Positions 1 to 10,969 of a DNA stretch of 64,000 bases are shown piece by piece. The notes beneath the pieces are model-generated. The model worked only from the letters and a program-made list of their open reading frames with translations. It made no database searches and was not told the DNA's origin. The position numbers were made by a program, and so were the translations under genes. Every line of letters begins with the position of its first letter. Position 1 is the first letter of the stretch. This stretch comes from Linanthus parryae (Eukaryota > Streptophyta > Magnoliopsida > Ericales > Polemoniaceae): NCBI GenBank assembly GCA_023055425.1, contig JALGPY010000015.1, forward strand, positions 2,044,001 through 2,108,000, written 5' to 3'.

Positions 1-1240
1 TGCTAACAAATTTTTATGTTAATATCTGATATGTATCTTTTGCGCTAGTCCCCTTGTTTGTGTTTAGTGCCTAGAACACCCATTTATTAATGTCTTTGGT
101 GGAATGCTACTTTTATTGTGGTTGGTTCTCAATGGCTGTTACACCCTATGATTTTTAAGTTCTTTTGTTTGAGAAAAACAGAAAGTAAAAGTGAAACTAA
201 TATAGTGGGATGATAAGAAATCAAATATATATGATGTGTAGCAAACATATTTGGTGATGTGGAATCATATTCCCACAACCTGAAATAGTGGTTGCAGATT
301 AGAAATAGATGCGCGTGCAACCGAGTAAATGTCAAGTGGTTCATTGGTTGGTTCCCTTATCTCTCCTTCAATGTTTAAATTAGTGGTGGTAATGGACATT
401 AATCTAATCCAACCATATGTTATCAAAATGTGTGTGTAGCTTGTGAAAAGAAATGATGACTCTTGCGTTGTGACATTATGTATGTAGATGTAGAAGTATT
501 TGAGTTTGATTCTCATGGAGATTAGGGGCCAATATATCCATTGATTTTGATACCACTTTGATTAAGGCTGGGGATTCCTCCCTCTATGTTCTAGAATTTA
601 TTGGTGCCGACCACATCAACCTTCGCTGGTGTTGTAAGAGCGTTGCTCCTAGTCAGGGGATTCCAGTTGTTGTTTATCTTAAGTTCATGTGTGATTGTTG
701 ATTAGGGCCACATCACTATAATGGCATGTGAGAGTCCGTCTCATCAAGTGTGTTTAGTACACGACTAGTCTAGCGATTTTGGAGAACTATTTTATCGTCA
801 AGTGCTCTCGGTCATTATATTCTCCAGTTCCACTTTATAAGTTGACCAATTATAGGAGAAATTTTTGGTTTGCTCTAAGAGAAAATGATGTAGATTTGCT
901 CTAACCATACAACACACGACACGTCAGGAGGAAAGAGAGTGAATGGCAGACAAAAGAAAGTGAATTCCTACTTGTTCCTGTCATGTCATGTGATGTATTG
1001 CTTAGAGCACTGTGTCATGTTTTCTCTTGGAGAAAGAAATAATTACTCCGATTATAGAGCTTAAGTAAATTTTATGTGATTTTTTCTTCTCCTCTGAATT
1101 TAGGTAGAAGTGTATCTCCAAAACTAATTAAAAAATGTTCTCTCTAGAGTCTAGAGAGAGAAAAGTCTTGCTCAAAGAAAGTTGAGTCCTGCTTTCAGGT
1201 TCGGTACTGGAAAAATGAGTTCGAAAGACGAATTAAGTCT
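1..1240. other. Unassigned AT-rich DNA
   Basis: No coding frame, terminal repeat or RNA gene could be recognised here on either strand. The short open frames lack any protein motif and are interrupted at random. It may be host intergenic DNA or the worn 5' flank of the LINE that starts to be recognisable near 1250. Confidence 0.5.
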
Positions 1241-1249
1241 TGTAAAGTC

Positions 1250-2700
1250 ACTTAATCAAGTAGATTTGCATTGAGGAAGAGGATCTAGACATCGATCTCA
1301 GCGATGATGAAGCAGAAACCAGAGTGGAAGAATATAGTAAGAGTCTGGTGGGAATGGTTCTAGCCCAAAAACCACAGAATCTAAAGGGTTTGAGGAGGAT
1401 AATGGCCGGAGTTTGGGGTAAACTGGCGGGGCTGAAGATTGAACATATAAGAGGTAGATTTTCTTCATTTTATCTCCAAAGAATAGAAAGACAGGGATAG
1501 AATTATGGAGGGTAGTCCATGGTTCTTCAAAAACAACTTGATTGTTCTGAAAAAGTGGAAGCTCGATAATAATCTTGAAGAGGAAGAGTTCAAGCTAATA
1601 CCATTCTGGATTCAAGTTTGGAAGCTCCCAAGAATTTGTTTCACAAGAGGACTTTCAGAAAAATAGGGAGTAGATTTGGAGATCTTTTAAGTATAAAAGG
1701 GTCGGAGAAAGAAAAAAAATTAAGGCAAATTCGTTAGGCAGAAAGTCATGCTCCCAGGAGATGAAAGTTCACGTATGAATGCCTCCCTTCCATCTGTGAG
1801 TTATGTGGAGTTTTGGATCATGGGCTTAAAGTTTGTAAACATAGGAGGTGGAGGGTAGTGTTGTGAAGTATGGTAGGTTAAAGCCAAAAGCCGATCAAAG
1901 ATTCGGGATTAGCTGGAGAATCGAGTGTTCAAACTGATAGAAATGCAAAACAGGAGATAATGAGTGCCTGAACAAAATCTCGCTGCCATTATCAAGTTCG
2001 AAACTCCTAAGGAAAAATAGAGCACCGGATATGCCATTGTGGTGGCCGAAGAAGCTGAAGGGACACCTCCGAAGGAGAAGCTGAAGAGCTATTTGGTAAT
2101 GGCCCTGACAAATGTTAATCATGCGGTGTTGGAAAGTGCAGAAATTTGCGGCAGGAAGACTTTGGAAATTGATTACGAAAAGGAACTATTGGGGGGATGC
2201 AAACAATTGACGAATTCCACATTTTTGATAAATATGTTCCAACTCGGGTAAAGAGAATCAATCGGATCCGGTTTTCGGATCAGAGAATTGGGTTGGTGTT
2301 CATGGGCCGAAGGAGTCCAATTCCTCACTTAACAATGATAAGTCTCTTACCCAAACCCATGAGAGCCCAAATGGAGTTGCTATATTTGAGTCATCAAAGC
2401 CCAACGAGGGATTAAAGGGGGCATTTTAGTGATTGAGGAAAACTCAAGTGAAGGAGATGCAGAAAGAGGAAGCGCAGCAGAAGAGAAGGAAACCCTAACT
2501 TTATCCACAGAGTTTAGAAGCGCAGATCAAAGAGGGGTGAAAAATGGAAGAAGCTGGCAAGAGAGCATGGGGCATCGTTTTTTACGCCGGTTAAAGAAAA
2601 TAAGAAGCAACGGAGGAAAAGAGATGGTGCTTTTATGGAGATTTATGAGTTCGAGCAAAATTCTGGTGCTGAAGGTAAGAAGAATAAATTATTAGATCTT
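1250..2700 (+). pseudogene. LINE ORF1 remnant (DUF4283-like plus zinc knuckle)
   Basis: A readable block starts at the ATG at 1505, with GGSPWFFKNNLIVLKKW-like wording (EGSPWFFKNNLIVLKKWKL) followed by FWIQVWKLPRICF. This is the usual DUF4283 pattern of plant LINE ORF1 proteins. At 1773-1845 another frame reads YECLPSICELCGVLDHGLK followed by a Cys, which fits the CX2CX4HX4C knuckle that follows DUF4283 in this family. Known members bind nucleic acid and escort the LINE RNA. Stops at 1665 and later, plus a frame change before the knuckle, show it is broken. Beyond 2000 only charged, low-information sequence remains, resembling the variable ORF1 tail. Confidence 0.65.
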
Positions 2701-2769
2701 TCTGACGACTATGAAGCGGAAAGGGTGGAGGCAGCCAGCCTTAACTGGGCTCAATTGGCCCAATTAAGC

Positions 2770-5070
2770 TTCTCGCATTCAATTGTCAGGGTGCAGGGAG
2801 ACCCCTGACAATTCAGCAATACAAGAAGGCTGTAAACCTTCACTCCCTTAAGGTATGCTTCATAAGTGAGACAAAACAGAAGGCAGAGTTTATGAGTAGA
2901 AAGTATTGTACTGGAAGATTATGCAATAGGTTTTGGGTAGACGTAACTGGAAGATCTATTGGGCTTTGATTGGCATGGAGTAATGATGTGAAGGTTGATT
3001 TAAATAAAGTTTATGTCTTTTTCATTCATGTGCAAGTTAATTTAGATGAAAAAGGGCGCAGTGTCGCTTTATTTGCTTATTTAAGCATTTATGACTCTCT
3101 AAGGAGAGCGCAACTGGAACAACTCACAATTTATCTCCAACATTGATCTAATAAGTGTTTTTTTTGTGGGGTGATTTCAATGACATCACTAGACCCAATG
3201 AGAAGAGATGAGGAAGTATTAGAAGTGATAACTCTTGTGCTCTTCTTTCTCTTTTTATACAACAAAATGAGCTGGTAGATATTGGATTCAACGGACATCC
3301 ATATACATGGGGAATAGAATAAAAAAGGGGCATAGCATTGAATAGATGATTCATTGGCTTAGTAGCTGGGGTAAGTTTGTACACAATCATGTCTATGTCC
3401 CTGGCTCAGATCTTTGTATGCTAATCTTGGATTCCTTGCCAGTGGAAGGAGTAAAGATAGATTATCTATTTAGATTTGATTCAAGATTAAAGAGGTGGAG
3501 AATATTGTAAGCTGCATTTGGAAGTAAAACATTTAGGGAAGTCCTATGTATGTGTTGAATAAAAAGCTAAAAGTTTGTAGGCAGAAGCTAAGAATATGGA
3601 GTAAACACAATGACATAGGTCTGCCTTCAAAAATCAGAGAAAAGAGAACATATGCTACAAAGATAAGAGAAGAAGGTTTGAATGCTGACACGGAAAATCT
3701 TCAAGAGATTGAAATTGAGCTAGAAAATTTGTCGACTGAGGAAGAGAAGCTTTGGAAAGAGAAGGCCCGGATAAATTAGCTAAAGGCAGGTGATAGAAAC
3801 ACGGAATATTTCCAAGCTTCCGTCAGACAAAGGAGAAAACAAAATCTGATTTCAGGCGTTGTGGAAAAGAATGGAGCATTGTGAAATAATGAAGAGGAAT
3901 GAAATAGTTTTCTATGAGCTGATGAAGAAGTTAAAATGGATCATGTGCTTTCAACAGTCAAAAGAAAAGTCACAACTGATATGAACCGCTTCCTAACAGA
4001 TCCTATTGCAGAGAAGGAGATTGAAGAAGCATGTTTTGAGTTGGATCCAGAAAGCACCAGGTTACTATGGTTTAACGGGTAAATTTTTTCAGCATTATTG
4101 GCATATTATTGGTAATGAAGTGTGTAAGGCGATTAAGAGTTTTTTTCTCTTATGGTAAAATGCTAAAGAGTTCAAAACCTACTCACATTGTATTGTTTCC
4201 TAAAACAAAGAACCCACTTCACATTAAGGATTTTAGGCCTATTTTCCTTTGTCCCGTTATGTATAAAACTATGTCAAAGACTTTGGCTAATATCTTGGCA
4301 AAGTGTTGGATCAAACTTTCTCCCAGTATCAGTCTGCTTTTGTGAAGGGTAGATTGATAAATGACAATGTGATGGTTGCAAATCTTATATTATATTAAAA
4401 ATATGAGAAGTGGAAATAAAAGAGTCATGGATTTGAAGTTAGATATGCTTAAAGCTGTCGACATGGTTAGATGGGAGTATGTGGCGGGTATAATGATAAA
4501 ACTAGGTTGCTGTAAGAAATGGGTTAACTGGATCATGAGTTGCATACAATTAGTAACTTCCATGTTAGTGGTGAATGGAAAAGTTGGATATTTCATTAAT
4601 CCAACACGAGGAATTAGGTAAGGTGATCCACTTTTGCCAATGCTCTTTTTACTATGTGCTGAAAATGCCTATCAATAAGTCATCTCCTTTTTGCGGATGA
4701 TTCCATATCATTTTGTAATGCAACCTTGACAGATTGTAGTGCTGTGAACACAATTTTAAAGATGTATGGGAAAGCTTCGGGCGAGGCAGACAATAGAGAA
4801 AATTCGCAGTTTCATTTCAGCCCCAACACCAATGGTCTTTTAAGGAAGTATATCCATTACTATATTGTGGATTAGCAAAATCTTAAAAGATAGTAAATAC
4901 TTGGGTCTCCTGGAGATCAAAGACGCATGTTTTGAAATTTGTGAAGGAGAATATAAAGAGCAGGGTTTTTTCATGGAGGGCAAGGTTTCTTAATCCACAA
5001 GGCAAAGAAGTTCTGATAAAGTCAACACTTGCAGCTCGTCCAGCTTATGCCATGTCAAAACCTCTTATTT
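2770..5070 (+). pseudogene. LINE ORF2 remnant: endonuclease and reverse transcriptase
   Basis: The endonuclease is recognised at about 3158-3210 by WGDFNDITRPNEKR, the GDFND motif of the exonuclease-endonuclease-phosphatase fold. A helical linker at 3546-3779 (NTEYF-type wording follows at about 3800) leads into the RT. RT blocks visible are PTHIVLFPKTKNP near 4170, QYQSAFVKGRLINDN at 4322-4370, LKLDMLKAVDMVRWEY at 4432, and the catalytic FADDSISF at about 4690-4713. The stretch between the RGIR block (4605-4620) and FADD is shorter than in intact LINEs, so a deletion is likely. Multiple in-frame stops make it non-functional. The frame runs through LIKSTLAARPAYAM up to the CACTA insertion. 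Confidence 0.8.
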
Positions 5071-5419
5071 CATTACTAGACAACCATATTTCCGGCGGTT
5101 TTACAAGCGACGGAAGAAAAAACCGTCGTTAAAGGATACTTTGCAAAGAAAATGCTGTTAATGTGATAATAAGGGCGATTCTCCGTAAACCGTCGTATTT
5201 AATAATGGCAAGAACGACGGTTGTACATTACCGTCGTAAAAGGGGCCCTATTAAGGACGCTTTTCTAATATCCACCATATAAGGTTCAGCAAAAACGACG
5301 GTTGCAAAAAACCATTGTAAATGGGTACTTTTAATGACGACTATTTAAACCACCATAAATGGGTGCTTTTAACGACGGTTCTTTAAAACTGTCGGTTGGT
5401 TAACAATTAATTATGCCAC

Positions 5420-5791
5420 TTGTTCCCGATTAAATCTGGACTGTGGGATGAAAACAATACATTTATATCTTCGCTACCTCTCTCTTCCTCCTTCATTCTG
5501 CGCCTCCCTCCTTCTCTTGCTCTTTTCCTTCTGCGTATCTCTTCCACTCCCTCTCCCTCTCGCGTGGATCTTCAAGAGGACCAGCATCTCCAGGTAATTT
5601 CTCATATTCCTTCTCTTCCTTCTTCTTCTTCTTCTTCGTCTCTGCGTGTCTCTGCTTCCGAGGACCTCTAAGTTTTCAGAATCACCCCATCCTCGCTTAT
5701 CTCTGGTGTTTTTGGTGATATTTTGTTATGGGTTCTCTCTCAACAGACACTGGTTGGGGTTCTTTCTCTGTGTTGACGATGGTGAACACAA

Positions 5792-5841
<50 letters not shown>

Positions 5842-6135
5842 TGATCGCTATATTCTTCCAACTCTTCTACCTTCTCGCAATCTTTCTCTTTCTCTCCCCT
5901 CATCCCTCTCTACAGATCCAAACATATCCAATTCTCTCTCTGATTTGTCTTCCCGGTTGTTAACTGACTTGGATCGAAATGTTCCATGTAAAACAGATGT
6001 GGGTTCTGATTATGGGTTGGAAGAGAAACTTCTTGATTTGTGGGTTCATAGACTTGATGTTTGTTCTAAAACAGATCTGGGTCAAATATTGGGTTCATCC
6101 AGTGAAAAAATGCCATATAAATTCACAATTTAATT
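5420..6135 (+). other. Possible captured host gene fragment inside the CACTA element
   Basis: Between the subterminal repeats lies a pyrimidine-rich stretch resembling a plant 5' leader (5470-5660), with a splice-donor-like CCAGGTAATTTC at about 5589. A CT microsatellite follows, then a short open frame at 5945-6133 with no recognisable domain. CACTA elements are known to pick up host exons. The source gene is not recognised. Confidence 0.35.
5796..5838. repeat. (TC)n microsatellite
   Basis: An uninterrupted TC dinucleotide run of about 21 units, within the core of the CACTA-type element. Confidence 0.95.
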
Positions 6136-6667
6136 TACGAAATTTGAGATGAAAAAAAATAAGTTAATAGAATGATAATTAAAAAAAGTTACCATTTGGA
6201 AACGTAAAAAAATGAAATAAAAATAATTTTACTGAAAACGGCGGTTTACATTCAACTGTCGTCAATTTAACGGCGGTTTTTGGTAAGCACCGTTAACTTT
6301 AACGGCGGGTGCAAACCGTCGGTTACTATGCCCGGCGCTGAGATCTACGACGAAATGGAAACCGCCATTTATGCTGTCGTTTATCCTTTTAACGGCGGTT
6401 TTTTTGCTTTTAATAGCGGTTTGTACCTGCCTTTTTCAGAGATTTTTTTTAGTGTTTCCAAAGCTAAGATGTGTGGAAATATCCAAGATGATAGCTGCAT
6501 TTTGGTGGGATTATAACAAAAAGGAGAAGAACTTGTCTTGGGAAGAACTTCATTGGATTCCACATCTTGGATAAAGAACTTGGTTTGGGAAAATACAATG
6601 GAACTGGAAACTCTCATGCTTTTCTTTCAAGTGTCAAGCTTTAATTCTGATGTGTTTAAGATGAAGT

Positions 6668-7870
6668 TGTAGGGTTTTGATTCATGGATGCGTAACGGAA
6701 ACACAAACAATCATAACCCATGCAAAACCCTCCAAGGATCACAAGTCAAGAGACATAACGATGGTAAAGGAAGAAATCAATAACACACCTTAGGGTTCTC
6801 CTTTTATGACTTCAAACGCGAATTGTGTCACGTTCTCTATAGTTGATCCACGCCTAGAGTTGAATACTAGATCTTCCAATCCTTGGTGCTATCCCGGAAA
6901 GAGGAAGAGGAAGAAGAATCAAGCAAAATGAGACGAAAACAAGGAGGTTCGGCCTCCTTGTGGCCGACGGGGCCGGGCGGCGGCAAAGGGGGGCGGCGGC
7001 TCCTCTTTGCTTTCTTTCTCTCTCCTTTTTGTTCTCTCCCACTCAAGTTATAATCAATAATGTCATAAGTGTGGGAAGGAAGGAAGGAGTGTCCTTTATA
7101 TAGTCCAACAAATCCTTTCCAACTACCTAAAGGACCTATACTAGTCCTACTAGAATTCAATTTAGTCCCTTCCTTGCAAATTAGTCCCTACTAGGTTTGC
7201 AAGGTATTGCAAAGTGATCCTTCTAATTAATTAATCCAATTAATTAATTCCCAAATCTAGTTCAACTCTATATAGCGTGTGACCCCATATGTTCTATCTA
7301 GTTGGTAGCAACAATTTGCTAATATGGAGCGGTTTCTAGCAAAACATCCATTCTAGCCAACTAATAGAATAGTCATCTTGATAAACCTTGTACAAGTAAT
7401 TGTCTCATCCCTTTGTCTCTATATCCGGATTCGACACGAGACATACAAGTCTCACTCGTATATCCAATCCATAGTTTCTCGATCCATGGGAATAGCCTTA
7501 TTCGTGCAAATAACATCAATATCCCATATTGATTTATTTGAGTCTGGCCAGACATTCTATAAGCACTATCCCTCGAGTGGCCTAGGATGTTTGCTCCCGT
7601 TATGTGGGAGGGAAAAATTCTATCTACGTCCACTAGGATCTCTAAGCTTGCTTCTTATTGTATCCGGTACACGCCTTTATAACTACCAGTTACGGTGTAG
7701 CGTTTAAAGCTATCAAAATCACAATAATCCACAACTAGAATATCTAGCGACTTCAATTCTAAGGATGACAATACCATTGCACTGCGAGAAGCACTTGTGA
7801 CTTAACATAACGTGTATGTAGCCTTCTCGGAGATGGGTCAATCCAGTGCGCCATTACCCTTAATGCACAC
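6668..7870 (-). repeat. Copia-1 3' LTR, distal part
   Basis: This matches 20920 to about 22121 of the other LTR, starting TGTAGGGTTTTGATTC. A TATA-like TATATAAA (minus strand) lies at 7095-7102. The LTR stops abruptly at the CACAC duplication where Copia-2 begins. Its remaining 226 bp are at 15072-15297. Confidence 0.9.
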
Positions 7871-8338
7871 TGTTAGCAATTGGTGCGCCCATGTGGGGTG
7901 CCCAATGCAATTATCATAACCTTATGGGGTTAGTTGCACTAATGCACAAACTAGAGGGGTTAGTAGCTAAGGCTCAAACCCTAGGGTTTTATGTGCAAAC
8001 CTAGGAGAAGTTTTGCCTATATAAGGAGGCAGCCTCCTACATATTATAATGCTATTCCAGAGAATAAAGTTACTATGTCTAGATTCATACTAGTTGTAGA
8101 GAACCCTAGTCTCTCTCCAACTTCATCCAAGGAGGTGGAATGTGGTGTGGAAATCAGTGTTCGTCCTCGAGATTCACACTAGATTGGTGGGAGCAAGATC
8201 AAGGAGGAGGCGCGTGAAAGCAAGCAACAACCGATCATCCGCTGCATTAAGGAGCTTAGGAAGACAAGGTAAACACATGAATCTTCCGCTATAATTCATG
8301 TTGTAGATCTTTATGTGATAGATCCTTCCTGCCCTTCA
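7871..8338 (+). repeat. Copia-2 5' LTR
   Basis: 468 bp, TGTTAGCAATTGG...CCCTTCA. A TATA box lies at about 8017-8026 (CTATATAAGG), about 250 bp downstream of two G-rich inverted motifs (CCCATGTGGGG, GGGTGCCC) near the LTR start. Confidence 0.95.
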
Positions 8339-8339
8339 T

Positions 8340-8351
8340 TGGTATCAGAGC
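8340..8351 (+). other. Copia-2 primer binding site (tRNA-iMet)
   Basis: TGGTATCAGAGC begins one base after the 5' LTR. It is complementary to the 3' end of plant initiator-Met tRNA, the usual primer of plant copia elements. Confidence 0.93.
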
Positions 8352-10048
8352 CATAGGCTTGTTTTTCGTGCCTCGATAAGCGTTCCCGAACCTGTATTAG
8401 AAATCGAGTTTCTGAAATTTCATAACCAGTAGACGAAACCTATATGGTTAGGTAGGGTTTTTCACAAGGATTCCATATATATAAATTTTATATTTTGTGG
8501 ATTTACGATGAATTAGTTATGATTTTTCAAAGATTCGGAACTGTATTAATCTGGACTGCTAGATCCAATCAGTAGAACACGTTTTTCAAAAACTTGTTAA
8601 AATTGGATTTTGACCACATAATCGGGATCAGGACCAAAAGACGATCCCGAAAAAATTATTTTCGTCGGGAACGGAGCACGGGAAGGCGGCGCGTGGGCTT
8701 CACGCGCCACCGACGCCGCCTCCACGCGCGGCCACGCGCCGCCACGCTCCGCACGCGCCAAAGGGCTGGCGGCGGCTGCTGACGTGGCCCTATGGATGAC
8801 GTGGCGATGACGTGGCAGCCACGTGTCGGCTGACGTGGCAGCTGACGTGGCGATGATGTGGACGGTGTGACGTGGCAGCTGACGTCAGCATAGGTGCTGA
8901 CGTGGCATGCCACGTGGCATGCTCCCGTGGCACATGGCCGACGTCGGCGCGTGGCCGAGGCGGACGCGCCCACGTGCGGCGGCGCGTGAGGGCGCGTGCG
9001 GCCTCCTCCCGCCGTCATTTTTCGTCCGGTTTTTTCCTAGGGACTCCAAATTAAATTTCCTATTTTGTGGGTATTTTTTCATGATTTTTGGAGCGACGGA
9101 AAATTTTAGTAATTTCCAGATTAATTAATTAGTGTTTAGCACACTTCCCGAGGCAGTTTGACGACCTTAAACACACAAGCTTTTGAGCCCAAATTTTTTC
9201 TGGAGACTTAGGTCATTTTTCCCTACGTTTTTCCATAGGTGGTGAGACCCTAAGTGGTAGGGAGCAATTTTCGATCTTTTTAGTTGATTAGATTATTGCT
9301 TATTAATTTCCAGTAATCATTGCTTAATTCTGGAAATTTCTAGAAAATTCCAGTATGTTTATTATATTATTATACATGCTGTTGTGGGTTGAATGGATGT
9401 GTTTGGTGCATGGATGTGGAATAGATGTTTTATATTTTGGTTTTGGTTTTGGTTTTTGAATATGTAATCAAAATACGGCCTGCGTGTCGTGCCTCTCTAT
9501 ACTCTAGTGTCTTCTCTTCTCATCCACTCGCCTCTATGAGGTTACTTCTTATTAGTAATAAGATAGTTAGTAGAGATTGAAGATTGAAGCTTCAAGAGAG
9601 ATGGCCAAACCAAAAGCTATGGCGCAAGGTGCATGGAGCAATTAGATGGTCTAAAGGAGCCTCAAGCTTGGAGTCCTCGAGTAGGCGAGATGGCATGAGA
9701 TGGAGTTCAAGACTTGCTCAAGAAGTACTCTCAATAGTGGGAGTGCACCTTAGGGGCCACATCCATTGCATATTTATTTATTCTTATGCTTGTTTTATGT
9801 TATAACTGCGTGTGATTGGATATATATGTTTAACCTCGCATGCTAAAGAACTAAAACAAAAGAGCTCACATGATGACATGATTAAAATTGGTAGGAAATC
9901 ACAAGTGATGAGATTTGATTCCTAGGATATACGCTAGGTTTTGGTGGAGTCCTTGTGAGGTACTATTGAGATTCATCGATGTCACATGTTACTTAGGAGC
10001 TAAAACAAAGCTAGTAACTAATATCCACTATGTCTCATATTTTCAGTA
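8352..10048 (+). other. Copia-2 leader (1.7 kb, non-coding)
   Basis: This is an unusually long region between primer site and gag. It has no convincing coding frame. It contains a very GC-rich block (about 8650-9020) sharply different from its AT-rich surroundings and holding the TGACGTGGC cluster. After 9470 it has ordinary composition. Open frames in the GC-rich block are Arg- and Ala-rich on both strands and look like composition artefacts. Confidence 0.7.
8780..8960 (+). promoter_or_regulatory. Cluster of TGACGTGGC (ACGT-core) sites in the Copia-2 leader
   Basis: Seven exact copies of TGACGTGGC start at 8780, 8797, 8808, 8831, 8843, 8868 and 8898. A palindromic TGACGTCA lies at 8880. G-box-like CACGTGTC and CACGTGGC are near 8820 and 8911. 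ACGT-core sequences of this type are bound by plant bZIP factors (TGA, GBF and stress bZIPs). Position downstream of the LTR promoter suggests an internal enhancer, but binding is inferred. Confidence 0.6.
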
Positions 10049-10969
10049 ATGTCGAAATCATCTAGTCTCATTGCCGATTCTGCTAAAGCTGTTAAGCTTA
10101 ATGGGGACAACTATGATATGTGGAGCCGTCGTGCTATGTACTACATGTTAGACATAGATTTGTCCGACCATCTCCAGACAGAAATGGTCGAACCCGTGAT
10201 GAATGAGAGCCGACCGCTTGTGGAACATGAGCGGGACCTAGCTGCTTTTCATAAGTGGGAAGCACCGGATAGGAAGGCTTGTTATAATCATCTATGTATG
10301 ATGGAAGATGACCTCATCAGGGAGTTCGAAAATTCTGTCACAGCAAAGGATATGTGGGAATCGATCAAGAGCAAGTATGGATCCACTTCCATCACCAAGC
10401 TGCGAGTCTTGAGAATGAGGTTCGACTCATATCGCATGAAGCCTGAGCACACAATGACTCAGCATTTGAGGGATATGGCCTTCATGATCAGAGAGCTGAT
10501 TGCAGCCGGTCGTAACTTATCTGATGAAGAGCAAGTACATGCGGTACTACGCTCTCTGCCACGCTCATGGGATCACATGAAGCGAGACATGACCCATAAT
10601 GCGGATGTCAAGACGCTTGAAGATGTCAAGCGTCACCTGCTGTTGGAATCTGAGCGGATTGAGGCTGCCAAGTCCAATGGTGAGGTGATGGTAGCGGAGA
10701 CTCCAAATTCTAAAGTGGACAAGCCACGCAAGAATTGGAGGAAAGCAGATAAGAAGGACAAGGGTAAAGGGAAACCCGTCGGGGGCCCAAAACCCAAGAT
10801 CAACAAAGGCGCTGGTGGGAAGAAGAGCCGAAAGGTTAGAAACATGGCAAGGGTCTTATGCTTCAACTGCCAGAAGAAGGGTCACTTTGCTCGTGATTGC
10901 ACCGAGCCAAAGGTATACCATAATCCAAACTCTGACTGTTATGATATAAGTCAAGTTTTTCATTTCTAA
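10049..10969 (+). CDS. Copia-2 Gag
   Basis: 306 residues from the ATG at 10049, which is preceded by AT-rich leader. Residues about 15-210 form the copia-type Gag core (NGDNYDMWSRR near the N-terminus, then ELIAAGRNLSDEEQVHAVLRSLP). A Lys- and Gly-rich basic linker leads to one CCHC zinc knuckle, CFNCQKKGHFARDC, at about residues 271-284. Gag packages the RNA into virus-like particles in the cytoplasm. In intact copia elements Gag and Pol share one frame. Here a stop follows FHF, while the protease reading continues in another frame, so a small indel near 10950 has separated them. Confidence 0.88.
   Translation: MSKSSSLIADSAKAVKLNGDNYDMWSRRAMYYMLDIDLSDHLQTEMVEPVMNESRPLVEHERDLAAFHKWEAPDRKACYNHLCMMEDDLIREFENSVTAKDMWESIKSKYGSTSITKLRVLRMRFDSYRMKPEHTMTQHLRDMAFMIRELIAAGRNLSDEEQVHAVLRSLPRSWDHMKRDMTHNADVKTLEDVKRHLLLESERIEAAKSNGEVMVAETPNSKVDKPRKNWRKADKKDKGKGKPVGGPKPKINKGAGGKKSRKVRNMARVLCFNCQKKGHFARDCTEPKVYHNPNSDCYDISQVFHF

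Larger units (their letters stand above)
5071..6454. mobile_element. Non-autonomous CACTA-type (EnSpm) element
   Basis: The element is bounded by a 3-bp TTT duplication (5068-5070 and 6455-6457). The right end reads CACTAAAAAAAATC on the minus strand. The left end reads CATTACTAGAC, one mismatch from CACTA. Both ends carry many inverted and direct copies of AACGACGGTT / AACCGTCGTT or AACGGCGGTT, the subterminal repeat style of CACTA elements (5092-5395 and 6235-6425). No transposase is present. Removing the element rejoins the host LINE's RT, which independently supports the boundaries. The core (about 5420-6130) is unrelated to the ends and looks like captured host sequence. Confidence 0.8.
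1241..6667 (+). mobile_element. Decayed plant LINE (L1-type), split by a CACTA element
   Basis: The order of domains is that of a plant L1-type non-LTR retrotransposon on the plus strand: an ORF1 with a DUF4283-like block and a zinc knuckle, then ORF2 with an endonuclease and a reverse transcriptase. Every domain carries stops or frameshifts, so the copy is dead. The RT is interrupted at 5070 and resumes at 6455 on the far side of a CACTA-type element. The 5' end is approximate. The 3' tail and poly-A are not seen, because Copia-1 begins at 6668. It is unclear whether 6574-6667 is still LINE or another element. Confidence 0.8.

Noticed and set aside
8340..8351. tRNA-like match (TGGTATCAGAGC), also at 20906, 22772 and 53452
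   Set aside because: It is only the 12-13 bases complementary to the iMet tRNA end, directly beside LTRs. These are primer sites, not tRNA genes.
8656..9128. Arg- and Ala-rich ORFs on both strands of the Copia-2 leader
   Set aside because: They are produced by the GC-rich, ACGTGGC-rich composition. They have no domain, start in random places and overlap each other.
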